From JACXTP01 sp963827905 (GTDB lineage Archaea > Thermoplasmatota > Thermoplasmata > Methanomassiliicoccales > UBA472), in the NCBI GenBank assembly GCA_963827905.1, contig CAWHCB010000007.1, positions 372,001 to 436,000 on the forward strand: a stretch of 64,000 nt of DNA. The letters run 5' to 3'. Position numbers and translations under genes: made by a program. The notes beneath the pieces were generated by a model. The model was not told the origin of the DNA, ran no database searches, and saw only the letters and a program-made list of their open reading frames with translations. Position 1 is the stretch's first letter, and each line of letters starts with the position of its first letter. Positions 9,085 through 16,954 of this stretch are shown here, one piece after another.

Positions 9085-10479
9085 ATGACCACCAAGGAAT
9101 ACAGGACAATCACACAGATCGCTGGACCATTGGTATTCGTCGAGAAGACCGAGCCCGTCGGTTTCAACGAGATAGCCATCGTCCGTCAGCCGGACGGCAC
9201 TGAGAAGAAGGGACAGGTGTTGGACACATCCGACGACATTGTGGTCATCCAGGTGTTCGAAGGGACCTCGGTATCGAGAAGGCGTTCCGGCGCTCGCTTC
9301 CTGGGCGAGACCATGAAGATGCCCGTGTCCAAGGACATGCTGGGCCGCATCCTCTCCGGTAGCGGTGAGCCCCTGGACGGAGGCCCACCAATCATCCCGG
9401 AGCAGAGGCTGGACATCAACGGGGCGGCCATCAACCCCTGGGCCCGCGACTCACCCATCGGAGTTCATCCAGACCGGCATCTCCACCATCGACGGCATGA
9501 ACACCCTGGTGCGTGGTCAGAAGCTGCCCATCTTCTCTGCCTCCGGTCTGCCCCACAACGAGATCGCGCTGCAGATCGCCCGCCAGGCCAAGGTGCTTGG
9601 CGGTCAGGAGGAGTTCGCCGTGGTCTTCGCCGCCATGGGCATCACCAACGAAGAGGCGCAGTACTTCATGAAGGACTTCGAGACGGACCGGCGCCCTGAA
9701 GCGTGCCGTGGTGTTCCTGAACCTGGCCGACGACCCGGCCATCGAGCGTATCATCACGCCCCGTCTGGCATTGACCACCGCCGAGTACCTGGCCTTCGAG
9801 CTGGACATGCACGTGCTGGTCATCTTCACCGATATGACGAACTATTGCGAGGCGCTGCGCCAGATCGGCGCCGCCCGTGAGGAAGTGCCTGGCCGCCGTG
9901 GTTACCCAGGGTACATGTACACCGACCTCGCCACCCTGTACGAGCGCGCGGGGAGGATCAAGGGAAAGAAGGGCACCATCACCCAGATCCCCATCCTGTC
10001 CATGCCTGGTGAGGATATCACCCACCCCATCGCCGACCTTACCGGTTACATCACCGAGGGTCAGATCGTGGCCAAGCGCGAACTGGTCCGCGCCGGTATC
10101 TACCCGCCCATCGATGTCGTCGACCTCACTGTCCAGGCTGATGAACGAGGGTATCGGTCCGGGCAAGACCCGGGAGGACCACAAGGCCGTATCCGACCAG
10201 TGCTACGCCGCCTACGCCGAGGGCAAGGACCTCGCGGTCACTGGTGGCCATCGTCGGAAAGGACGCGCTGTCCGAGAGGGACCGCAAGTTCCTGGAGTTC
10301 GCTGACCTCTTCGAGAAGCGCATCGTGCGCCAGGCCAGGGACGAGGACCGCGAGCATCGAGACCACGCTCGACCTGCATGTGGGAAGTGCTCGCCACCCT
10401 GGACGCAGAGTCAGCTGACCAGGATCGACCGGAAGTACATCGAGAAGTACCACCCGAACTTCAAGAAAAAGCCGCGTAA
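9085..10479 (+). CDS. ahaB: A-type ATP synthase subunit B (many frame breaks)
   Basis: Non-catalytic nucleotide-binding subunit of the A1 head. Family landmarks appear in successive frames: GETMKMPVSKDMLGRILSGS, EFIQTGISTIDGMNTLVRGQ, HNEIALQIARQAKVLGGQ, LNLADDPAIERIITPR, RLMNEGIGPGKTRED and RKYIEKYHPNF. Single-base insertions fit near 9460, 9685, 10134, 10214, 10350, 10377 and 10415; a missing A in the A-run at 10466-10470 restores the final Ala-Ala-stop at 10477-10479. A compensating pair near 9270-9300 scrambles the expected GTSGIEK region. The corrected length is about 462 residues. The density of errors in an essential subunit argues for faulty sequence, not gene decay. Confidence 0.88.
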
Positions 10480-10490
10480 GGGGTCCATCC

Positions 10491-11126
10491 ATGCCGCAGA
10501 GGGAAATCAAGCCGACCCGGTCCGAGCTCCTCGAGATCAAGAAGAAGATCAAGCTGACCAAGTCCGGCTACAAGATCCTCAAGATGAAGCGGGACGGCCT
10601 CATCATGGAGTTCTTCAAGATCCTGGAGCAGGCCAAGCAGGTCCGGGAGAAGGTCACCAAGCAGTACGAGGTGGCCATGCAGAAGATCGCCATCGCCGAC
10701 GCGGTGGACGGGGCGATCGCCGTCAAATCGGCCGCCTTCGCCCTCACGGACCAGCCGGAGATCAAGCTGCGCAGCAAGAACGTCATGGGCTTGGTGGTTC
10801 CGGAGATCGAGGCCACCAGCATCAGGAAACCAATGGACCAGCGCGGCTACGGCGTCATCGGCATCTCATCTCACATCGACGAGGCCACCAGGGCCTTCGA
10901 GGACCTGGTGGAGACGATGATCAAGGCGGCCGAGATCGAGACCACCATGAAGAAGCTTCTGGACGAGATCGAGAAGACCAAGCGCCGCGTCAATGCCTTG
11001 GAGTTCAAGGTCATACCCGAGCTGCAGGAGGCCGAGGCCTTCATCCGCCTCCGTCTGGAGGAGATGGAGCGCGAGAACATCTTCCGCCTGAAGCGCATCA
11101 AGCAGAAGGCCGCGAAAGCAGTATGA
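10491..11126 (+). CDS. ahaD: A-type ATP synthase subunit D
   Basis: Central rotor shaft, equivalent to the gamma subunit of F-ATPases. 211 residues, with long N- and C-terminal helices and the typical opening PTRSELLEIKKKIKLTKSGY followed by LLKMKRDGL-like KILKMKRDGLI. The frame is intact and the length is normal. The stop overlaps the ATG of the following small membrane protein. Confidence 0.92.
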   Translation: MPQREIKPTRSELLEIKKKIKLTKSGYKILKMKRDGLIMEFFKILEQAKQVREKVTKQYEVAMQKIAIADAVDGAIAVKSAAFALTDQPEIKLRSKNVMGLVVPEIEATSIRKPMDQRGYGVIGISSHIDEATRAFEDLVETMIKAAEIETTMKKLLDEIEKTKRRVNALEFKVIPELQEAEAFIRLRLEEMERENIFRLKRIKQKAAKAV

Positions 11127-11269
11127 CCTTCGTCGAGAAACTCTTTGATCGGTTCTTTGGCACGCCGGAAAAGCGTGCCAAGACCTTCCGTATTTTCTGG
11201 TTCATATCCTACGCCATGTTCGTCTTCGGTCTGTTGATGATCGTCCTGTTCTGGAACGGAACCCCCTAG
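11123..11269 (+). CDS. Small single-pass membrane protein at the end of the ATPase operon
   Basis: 48 residues: a charged N-terminus (VEKLFDRFFGTPEKRAK) and one hydrophobic helix (IFWFISYAMFVFGLLMIVLF). The ATG overlaps the ahaD stop by 4 bp (ATGA), so it is very likely cotranslated with the ATP synthase genes. No family is recognised. It might be an assembly factor or accessory subunit; that rests only on position. Confidence 0.7.
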   Translation: MTFVEKLFDRFFGTPEKRAKTFRIFWFISYAMFVFGLLMIVLFWNGTP

Positions 11270-12727
11270 GGATTGAAGTCCTCCATGTGGGTGGAGCCGT
11301 TCCCTAGGTGCACCAAGATCAGCTTGGCCGGTTCCGGGTTGAAGTTGTGCATCTTCTGGAACGGGGTCTGCGATTGCCAGGTGGAGGCGTTGATGAGCCT
11401 GACGCCATTGTAATGGTCCACCCCTGCACCGTGCACGTGCCCGGTGACGAAGATGTCTGGCACCTTGTCGATGACCAGGAAGTCCTTCCTCTCCGGGGCG
11501 ATAGGGGTGCTTCCCCCATATATCGGGACCAGATGCCGTCTCTTCAGCATCTCCTTCATGGCCTGGATGGGGTTCGCGTAGGACAACCCCTTGACGCTGG
11601 CCATCAGGTCGTCGAAGCTCTTGCCGTGATAGGATAGGATCGACCGCCCCTCCACCTCGAAATAGGCGGGATTGCCGATGAGGATGGTGGAAGAATCGAA
11701 AAGCTTCCCGATATCGCCCGAGAACGCGGGTTGGGGCTCTGCCGGCCTCACGGCGTCATGGTTTCCTGGCTGGACGATCACCTGGATATGGTCCGGCACA
11801 TCCTTCAACAGCTCGGCAAGGACGCGGTACTGCTCGAAGATGTCCTCGATGTCCAACTCCTCCTCCTGGTTGGGATAGATGCCGATGCCGTCGACGCAGT
11901 CCCCTGGAACCACCAGATATTGCAGACCGATCTCTGGGCCCTCGGTGCGGACCCATTCGATCATGTCCTCCCAAGGCCGCTGTCAGGAAGGTGTTGCTGC
12001 CGACGTGCACATCAGACATGAAACCGATGACGGAACTGAGGTCCCTCCGTTCCATCTGGCTGCCGTGGGGCACGTCCGGCCTGATTATGGCGTTGGCAAC
12101 GATCTTCTTGTCCCGGGCGGTGGGTTTGCCGATAATGCCTAGGACCTCATCGTACAGGATGGATTCGTTGGCCAGGCGGTGGTCCTTGGGTATCATGACC
12201 GCGACCTTTCCAGTCTCATCCTCCAGTTCGACCAACCGGTCGCCGCTGCGGAACTCCTTGACGTCATTGACCATGCCGATGAGCTTCACCTCACGGTCCA
12301 CCATGAGCCTCTTGGCATCCAGCACCCGGTCGATGGTGCTCGCCCCTACCAGGTCCCGGCGTTTTTGCAGCAGCCCGCGCAGGGTCTCGAAACGGTCCAT
12401 GAAATAGTTGGCGAAACCGGCCACGCTGGCATCGCAATCGCTGGCGTTGGTGATGTCCTTGGTGATTATAATATCGCCGTGGCCTCTGGCCTCCACCTTC
12501 ACATTGCGGCGGCGCGGCACCTCCTGCAGAGTGACCACCTTTTCCGAAGGCACCAGGCAGGTCTTCCTAAGGTCGCGCATGGTGATGATCAATGGCCGCT
12601 CTTGCATGGAGCTCAAGGCCCGATGAGCGAACTGCAGAGGGTCGGACTGGGCCAGGATATAGTCCTCGGCCTCCTGGTCCATGAGATAACCTTCGCTCGC
12701 CAGAGCGTCCACGACCCGTTCGCGCAT
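11266..12727 (-). CDS. polB: DNA polymerase D small subunit DP1 (one frame break)
   Basis: Proofreading 3'-5' exonuclease subunit of the archaeal replicative polymerase D. The N-terminal helical region and OB fold (VKLIGMVNDVKEF) lead to a calcineurin-like phosphoesterase domain with SDVHVGS, PGDCVDG, GNHDA and GHVHGAG, which supply the metal ligands. The frame breaks near 11977 (one extra T in GCCTTGGGAG); the corrected sequence reads TFLTAAWEDMIEW and the protein has about 486 residues. It converges on the ATPase operon with a 4-bp overlap. Confidence 0.9.
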
Positions 12728-12782
12728 GTTGTCTTTCGCATAGGGAACGCCATTTTAATAGTTATTCTCCCTATCCTGGCCC

Positions 12783-13169
12783 ATGGCGTCGGTCATGGCC
12801 ACGGCCAAGGTCTTCCCCACCGAGGACCCGGGCAAGGTACGGCAGGCCCTGCTCAATCTTTTCCCCGGGGCGGATCTGATGGAGGAGGAACATGGCATGA
12901 CCGCCAGCACAACGGACCTAAGCCATTTCATGGAACAGGTACGTCGTCAACGCATCCTCGATGCCATGCGTGCCACCCTGTTGCGGGGGGCCGAGGCCGA
13001 CCGGATCACGTTCTGTTTGAACAAGCAGGCGGCCCTCGCTGGTAAGATCTCCATGGTCGAAGGCAAGGTCCCTCTGGGGGCCATCGTGGTCACCATCCAA
13101 GACGAAGATCTGAACTCCCTCATCGACCGGGTCGCCCCTACGACAGTGGACGGGGAGGAAGTGCGATGA
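12783..13169 (+). CDS. UPF0201 family protein
   Basis: Conserved archaeal family of unknown role, with a ribosomal-protein-L5-like fold in known structures and suspected RNA binding. The opening VFPTEDPGKVRQALLNLFP is diagnostic. 128 residues. An AT-rich TTTTAATAGTTATT about 25 bp upstream suggests a leaderless transcript divergent from DP1. The stop overlaps the next start (ATGA). Confidence 0.8.
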   Translation: MASVMATAKVFPTEDPGKVRQALLNLFPGADLMEEEHGMTASTTDLSHFMEQVRRQRILDAMRATLLRGAEADRITFCLNKQAALAGKISMVEGKVPLGAIVVTIQDEDLNSLIDRVAPTTVDGEEVR

Positions 13170-13937
13170 TCGCGATATCATCACCAGCGCTCAGCCTACT
13201 ATCGCTGCGGGAGGCCTTAGCGGCGGTCCAACCCGGCTTCAGTGCCTGGGAGATAGTGGCGGAGGGCAAACACCACCTACCTGAGCATCGCCAGGGAATT
13301 GGAGGAGCATCTGGCCTCCCACGATCTGGACTGCTCGGTGCATGCCCCGCTGAGCGATGTCAACATCGGCTCCCTGAACCCCCGGATGCGCGAGGTCGCG
13401 TTGAACGAGGTCATGGTCACCATTGAGCAGGCCGGGGCCCTTGGCCTGAACCCGGTGACCGTCCATCCCGGCTTCTATACCCCGCTCGGTCAGCTGGACA
13501 AAGAAGGGGCCAGGCGGAACACCAAGGCCGCGTTGCGTGCCATAGACCGGGCCTCAAAGGACTGCGGGGTGAAGGTGGCGTTGGAGAACATGCCGGCCAT
13601 GCCCATCTCCATGGTCACCGACCCGAAGGGCCTGCTCGATCTGTTGGAAGGGACGGATTTGGGCATATGCTTCGACATCGGCCATGCCAACACCACCCGC
13701 AACATCGATGACTACCTTGCTCTGACAACAAGGTTCCACAACGTGCATTTCCATGACAACCATGGGCAATTCGATCAGCATCTGGTGATAGGGGAGGGCA
13801 CAGTGCCTTTCGCCTCCGCCTTGGCCCAGATGGGCGGTTACAAGGGGCGTTTCGTCATCGAGGCCAGAGCGATGGAGGGGGCCCTCACCTCCAGGGACCG
13901 CCTTCAAGCCCTATTGCGGGCGGCTCACTTCTTTTGA
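13166..13937 (+). CDS. Sugar-phosphate isomerase/epimerase-like TIM-barrel protein (one frame break)
   Basis: Xylose-isomerase-like TIM barrel (AP endonuclease family 2). Metal-site segments can be read: CSVHAPLSD, VTVHPGFY, VALENMP, CFDIGHAN and VHFHDNHGQ, then FVIEAR. The substrate is not predictable. The frame breaks near 13272 (one extra C in CACCACCTAC); the corrected protein reads EGKHHYLSIARELEEH and has about 256 residues. The start overlaps the UPF0201 stop and the 3' end overlaps the convergent CPBP gene by 13 bp. Confidence 0.8.
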
Positions 13938-15163
13938 CCGCACCGGGTGCAATACAGGGCCCCATCCTGATAGCGCGCTTCGCCGTTCCCGCAACGCTGG
14001 CAACGGAAGGCGAATTGATTTTGGGGCGGCGGAGCGGGGTGGGGCGGCATCGTTGCCGCGGTCTGCACAGGTGGATATGCACCCATCGGCGCGGGCTTGG
14101 CCTTACGTTTTATCACCGGACCGCCGTTCACGAAGTCCAGGACCTTCAGGACATAGAACACGAAGTAGGCCGCCCCAGCGATAAGGATGCCCCAGGTGAG
14201 CAGGCCGACCGCGATCAATGCCAGATCGCCACTGGGCCAAACCTCCAATGGAATGCCGAGAAAGTCGATGAAGAAGTGCAACATGATCGAGGCATACACC
14301 CCATAGCGAAGGAACAGGTATCCCAAGGCCAGCCCGCTCACGAAGGTCGGGATCAATTTCCAGAAGTCCCAGATGAAGAGATGGGCGGCGGCGAACATGG
14401 CCGAGGAGAAGATGAGCAACAGCAATGCTGGCCGGTCGATGGCGATGTTGCCTCCCAGGATGTACCGCTTGTGGTCCCGGTCCTGCCTGGTGATGACGTG
14501 GTACGCGAACAACGGCACCCCGATCAAGAGTATGCGGCACACCACCTCCTCATAGACCGACGCCCCGGCCATAGAGAATATCTGCTTCCAAAGGGGCAGT
14601 TCGGCGAACTCGGGCACGGTGGGGTCGACATCGAACAGAGCCAGCAACCCGTATACTAGGAAGCTGCAGAACACCGTGGCGCAGAAGAGCGTCCCGACGC
14701 GGTAGAGGGGCGTGTGCTCCTTGACCTCCTCGCCCTTCAGTTCCCTGGGCAGTTGGGGCAAGCTTCGGAAGAGCATGTAAGCATATGAGATGACTATGGC
14801 GAACATCAGGAAGAAGAAGTAGCCAGACAGCGTGTAGCCTTCCAATTTGTAGATGTCCACGATCCAAGGGGTGATTATGTAGAGCAGCTTGGAGTAGCCC
14901 GGTATGTTAGGCATGACCAAGGTCGAGCCCCAGATCAGGATCCCGACGTTCACCGTGACCTCGATCAGGATGAGGAAGATCAACCACGTGGTGGCGGTCC
15001 GGATCGCCTCCTTGATGGACTGCCAGGTCGACTTTGTCGGCGTCGGGTACCACCCCGGCACATATGCTTGGGGCGGTGGAGCGGCCGTAGGGGCTCCGCA
15101 GAAAGGGCAGAACTTGGAATCCGAGGCAAAGCTCCGCCCGCATCGTTGACAGGGGCGATCCAT
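13925..15163 (-). CDS. CPBP-family intramembrane metalloprotease with two zinc ribbons
   Basis: Multi-pass membrane protein of the CPBP (CAAX protease/bacteriocin-processing) family. The active-site motifs are EEVVCR, FAAAHLF and HFFIDF. It is bounded by a CxxC...CxxC zinc ribbon at each end: CQRCG with CPFCG at the N-terminus and CQRCG with CTRCG at the C-terminus, the latter after a Pro/Ala-rich linker. About eight membrane helices. The ATG at 15163 (MDRPCQRCG) is preferred; an upstream ATG at 15190 would add a Gly-rich stretch. The substrate is unknown. Confidence 0.82.
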   Translation of the reverse strand: MDRPCQRCGRSFASDSKFCPFCGAPTAAPPPQAYVPGWYPTPTKSTWQSIKEAIRTATTWLIFLILIEVTVNVGILIWGSTLVMPNIPGYSKLLYIITPWIVDIYKLEGYTLSGYFFFLMFAIVISYAYMLFRSLPQLPRELKGEEVKEHTPLYRVGTLFCATVFCSFLVYGLLALFDVDPTVPEFAELPLWKQIFSMAGASVYEEVVCRILLIGVPLFAYHVITRQDRDHKRYILGGNIAIDRPALLLLIFSSAMFAAAHLFIWDFWKLIPTFVSGLALGYLFLRYGVYASIMLHFFIDFLGIPLEVWPSGDLALIAVGLLTWGILIAGAAYFVFYVLKVLDFVNGGPVIKRKAKPAPMGAYPPVQTAATMPPHPAPPPQNQFAFRCQRCGNGEARYQDGALYCTRCGQKK

Positions 15164-15359
15164 GGTCCCGCCACCACCACCGGGCTCCATGCCCCTTTCA
15201 TATGGAGTTCGATATAATTACCTGTCGGTCCTTTTCACCTCCAATAATGACAAGCATTGTCATACTGGCCATGCACCACTTTTAAAGCGATTATCAAATG
15301 TTGACGGCATGAGCAAACATTTAATAACGAACTTGGGGCTCCTATTTTGAGGCCCTGCA

Positions 15360-15635
15360 ATGAACAACGATGGCAAGGAGAAGGAAGTCGAGTTCATAAC
15401 GATCAGCGCTGAGAAGATTGACTTCGGACGCAACAACTTCATCGAGGTGGCCCGTAAGAGGGCCAAGACGAACTCGGGGGAGGAGAACGAGTTCATCTCC
15501 TTATCGCGGGGCTATTACGTCGTGGATGGAAACGATGGGGCCCAGGAGAAAAGGGCCAAGTTCAAGAAGTCGGTGACGATCCCGGACGACCCGAAGATCA
15601 AGGAGTTCGTCATCGAGAAGATAAGGTCCCTCTGA
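15360..15635 (+). CDS. Small hypothetical protein
   Basis: 91 residues, charged and without membrane segments: EKEVEFITISAEKIDFGRNN at the start, a basic middle, and a C-terminal PDDPKIKEFVIEKIRSL. No family is recognised. A TTTAATAA about 35 bp upstream may be its TATA box. Base composition resembles its neighbours and the frame is clean, so it is probably a real gene. Confidence 0.6.
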   Translation: MNNDGKEKEVEFITISAEKIDFGRNNFIEVARKRAKTNSGEENEFISLSRGYYVVDGNDGAQEKRAKFKKSVTIPDDPKIKEFVIEKIRSL

Positions 15636-15645
15636 GACCCAATCG

Positions 15646-16167
15646 TCACTTCCCTTCCTTTTCTACGATGAGCTCCAGATAGGACCGGGTCTCGTTCCCC
15701 TGGACGCCCAACTTCGATTTTAGGTCCAGGATGCGCTCCAGACCCCTCTCGCGATCTTCGTCCTCCACCTCCAGCTCGACGAAGTCCCCCAATCCCACGA
15801 CACGGTCCAGACTGATGACGATACCCTCCCACGAATAGTCGGTGCGCACCTTCTCCACTCGTAGGAAATCCTTGAAGCCCAAACGCCTCAAGGTAGTGGC
15901 CATGCTTTCGAACTCGACAGGTTGTTCGATCTCCTCCCTGGTCTTGGAACGGGCATCCAATTTCGGTCCCTTGTAGGTCATCACCTGCCTATCTCCATCC
16001 AACCGAAGGCGCAAAGCCTCGTCCGTCGCCCCGAAGTCCCGGCACGGATGGGCGAAATAGAGATCGACCTGACGGCGCTCCCCCTCGGCCTTGGCCCCTA
16101 GGCGTCTCAATCTGGCCTCGACCTGTCTGCGGTCCTTCAGTGCCGCCTTGACCTCTATCTCGAGCAT
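15646..16167 (-). CDS. cyaB: CYTH-domain protein, class IV adenylyl cyclase-like (CyaB)
   Basis: CYTH triphosphate-tunnel enzyme. The signature ExExK is at the N-terminus as EIEVKAAL; later strands carry the alternating charged residues of the tunnel (ALRLRLDG, VMTYKGPK, VELEVED). 173 residues, normal for CyaB. In archaea the physiological reaction may be triphosphate or nucleotide hydrolysis instead of cAMP synthesis; the sequence does not decide this. Confidence 0.82.
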   Translation of the reverse strand: MLEIEVKAALKDRRQVEARLRRLGAKAEGERRQVDLYFAHPCRDFGATDEALRLRLDGDRQVMTYKGPKLDARSKTREEIEQPVEFESMATTLRRLGFKDFLRVEKVRTDYSWEGIVISLDRVVGLGDFVELEVEDEDRERGLERILDLKSKLGVQGNETRSYLELIVEKEGK

Positions 16168-16252
16168 GCCATATCATCGCCAGGGACTTAGATAAACTGT
16201 TCCCAGGAAGCATATATCAGGTCCGAGCCCCATCTACTTGGTGATTAATCCC

Positions 16253-16777
16253 ATGTCAGAGCTCGGCCTGATGCAGGTCTATACCGGGGAAGGGAAAGGC
16301 AAGACGACCGCCGCCTTAGGCTTGGCCTTGAGGGCATGGGGACATGGGATGCGGGTGTGCATCATCCAGTTCATGAAGAAAGGCGATGAGTATGGGGAGG
16401 TGGAGGCTTTGCGGCGGTTGGACGGCATCGAGCTTTACCAGTTCGGCGCGGACCATCTCATCTTCAAAGGGGAGCATTGCCAGGAGGACGTGGACCTGGC
16501 GGAGAGAGGGCTACGGATGGCTCAGGACTCCCTGGGGTCCAATGATTATGACATGGTCATCCTGGACGAGATCAATGTGGTGATGGACTTCGGCATCCTG
16601 CCCGTCGACAAGGTGCTCCGCATCGTGCGCGGGCGTGACCCAGGGGTAGAGGTGGTGCTCACCGGAAGGAACGCCCCCGATGCGGTGGTAAAGGAGGCGG
16701 ACCTGGTAACGATAATGAAGATGGAGAAACACCCTTACGAATCAGGAGTGATGGCGAGGAAAGGGGTGGAATTCTGA
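16253..16777 (+). CDS. cobO: Corrinoid (cob(I)yrinate) adenosyltransferase, CobA/CobO type
   Basis: Transfers the 5'-deoxyadenosyl group of ATP to a cobalt(I) corrinoid in cobalamin synthesis or salvage. The P-loop GEGKGKTT is close to the N-terminus, followed by RVCIIQFMKKGDEYGE and the Walker B-like LDEINVVMDFG. About 174 residues. The ATG at 16253 is chosen over the upstream TTG at 16238. CATATATC near 16211 could be the TATA box. Divergent from cyaB. Confidence 0.88.
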   Translation: MSELGLMQVYTGEGKGKTTAALGLALRAWGHGMRVCIIQFMKKGDEYGEVEALRRLDGIELYQFGADHLIFKGEHCQEDVDLAERGLRMAQDSLGSNDYDMVILDEINVVMDFGILPVDKVLRIVRGRDPGVEVVLTGRNAPDAVVKEADLVTIMKMEKHPYESGVMARKGVEF

Positions 16778-16914
16778 TCATCGCCCGAGGTCATCCCCAT
16801 CGATAAACCACGAGCCTCAAAATCGCAAAAATGATAATCACGGCCAGACTCAAACCCACTGTTGCCAGGGATATTTATGGCATAATGTTTAAATAAACAC
16901 CTCCGGGATATATA

Positions 16915-16938
16915 GAGAGCTTAAGCGTAAGCACTCTC
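16915..16938 (+). promoter_or_regulatory. Hairpin in the leader of the first surface-protein gene
   Basis: GAGAGCTTA pairs with TAAG and CTCTC across an AGCG loop, with a two-base bulge. It lies between AT-rich TATA candidates (TTTAAATAA near 16889 and GATATATAG near 16907) and the ATG at 16955, so it would fall in or beside the 5' leader. Confidence 0.4.
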
Positions 16939-16954
16939 AGCCGGGGTCATTAAC

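Noticed and set aside
9085..10479. Programmed frameshifting in ahaB
   Set aside because: Eight shifts in both directions, without slippery sites, in a gene that is unbroken in other archaea; sequence error is simpler.
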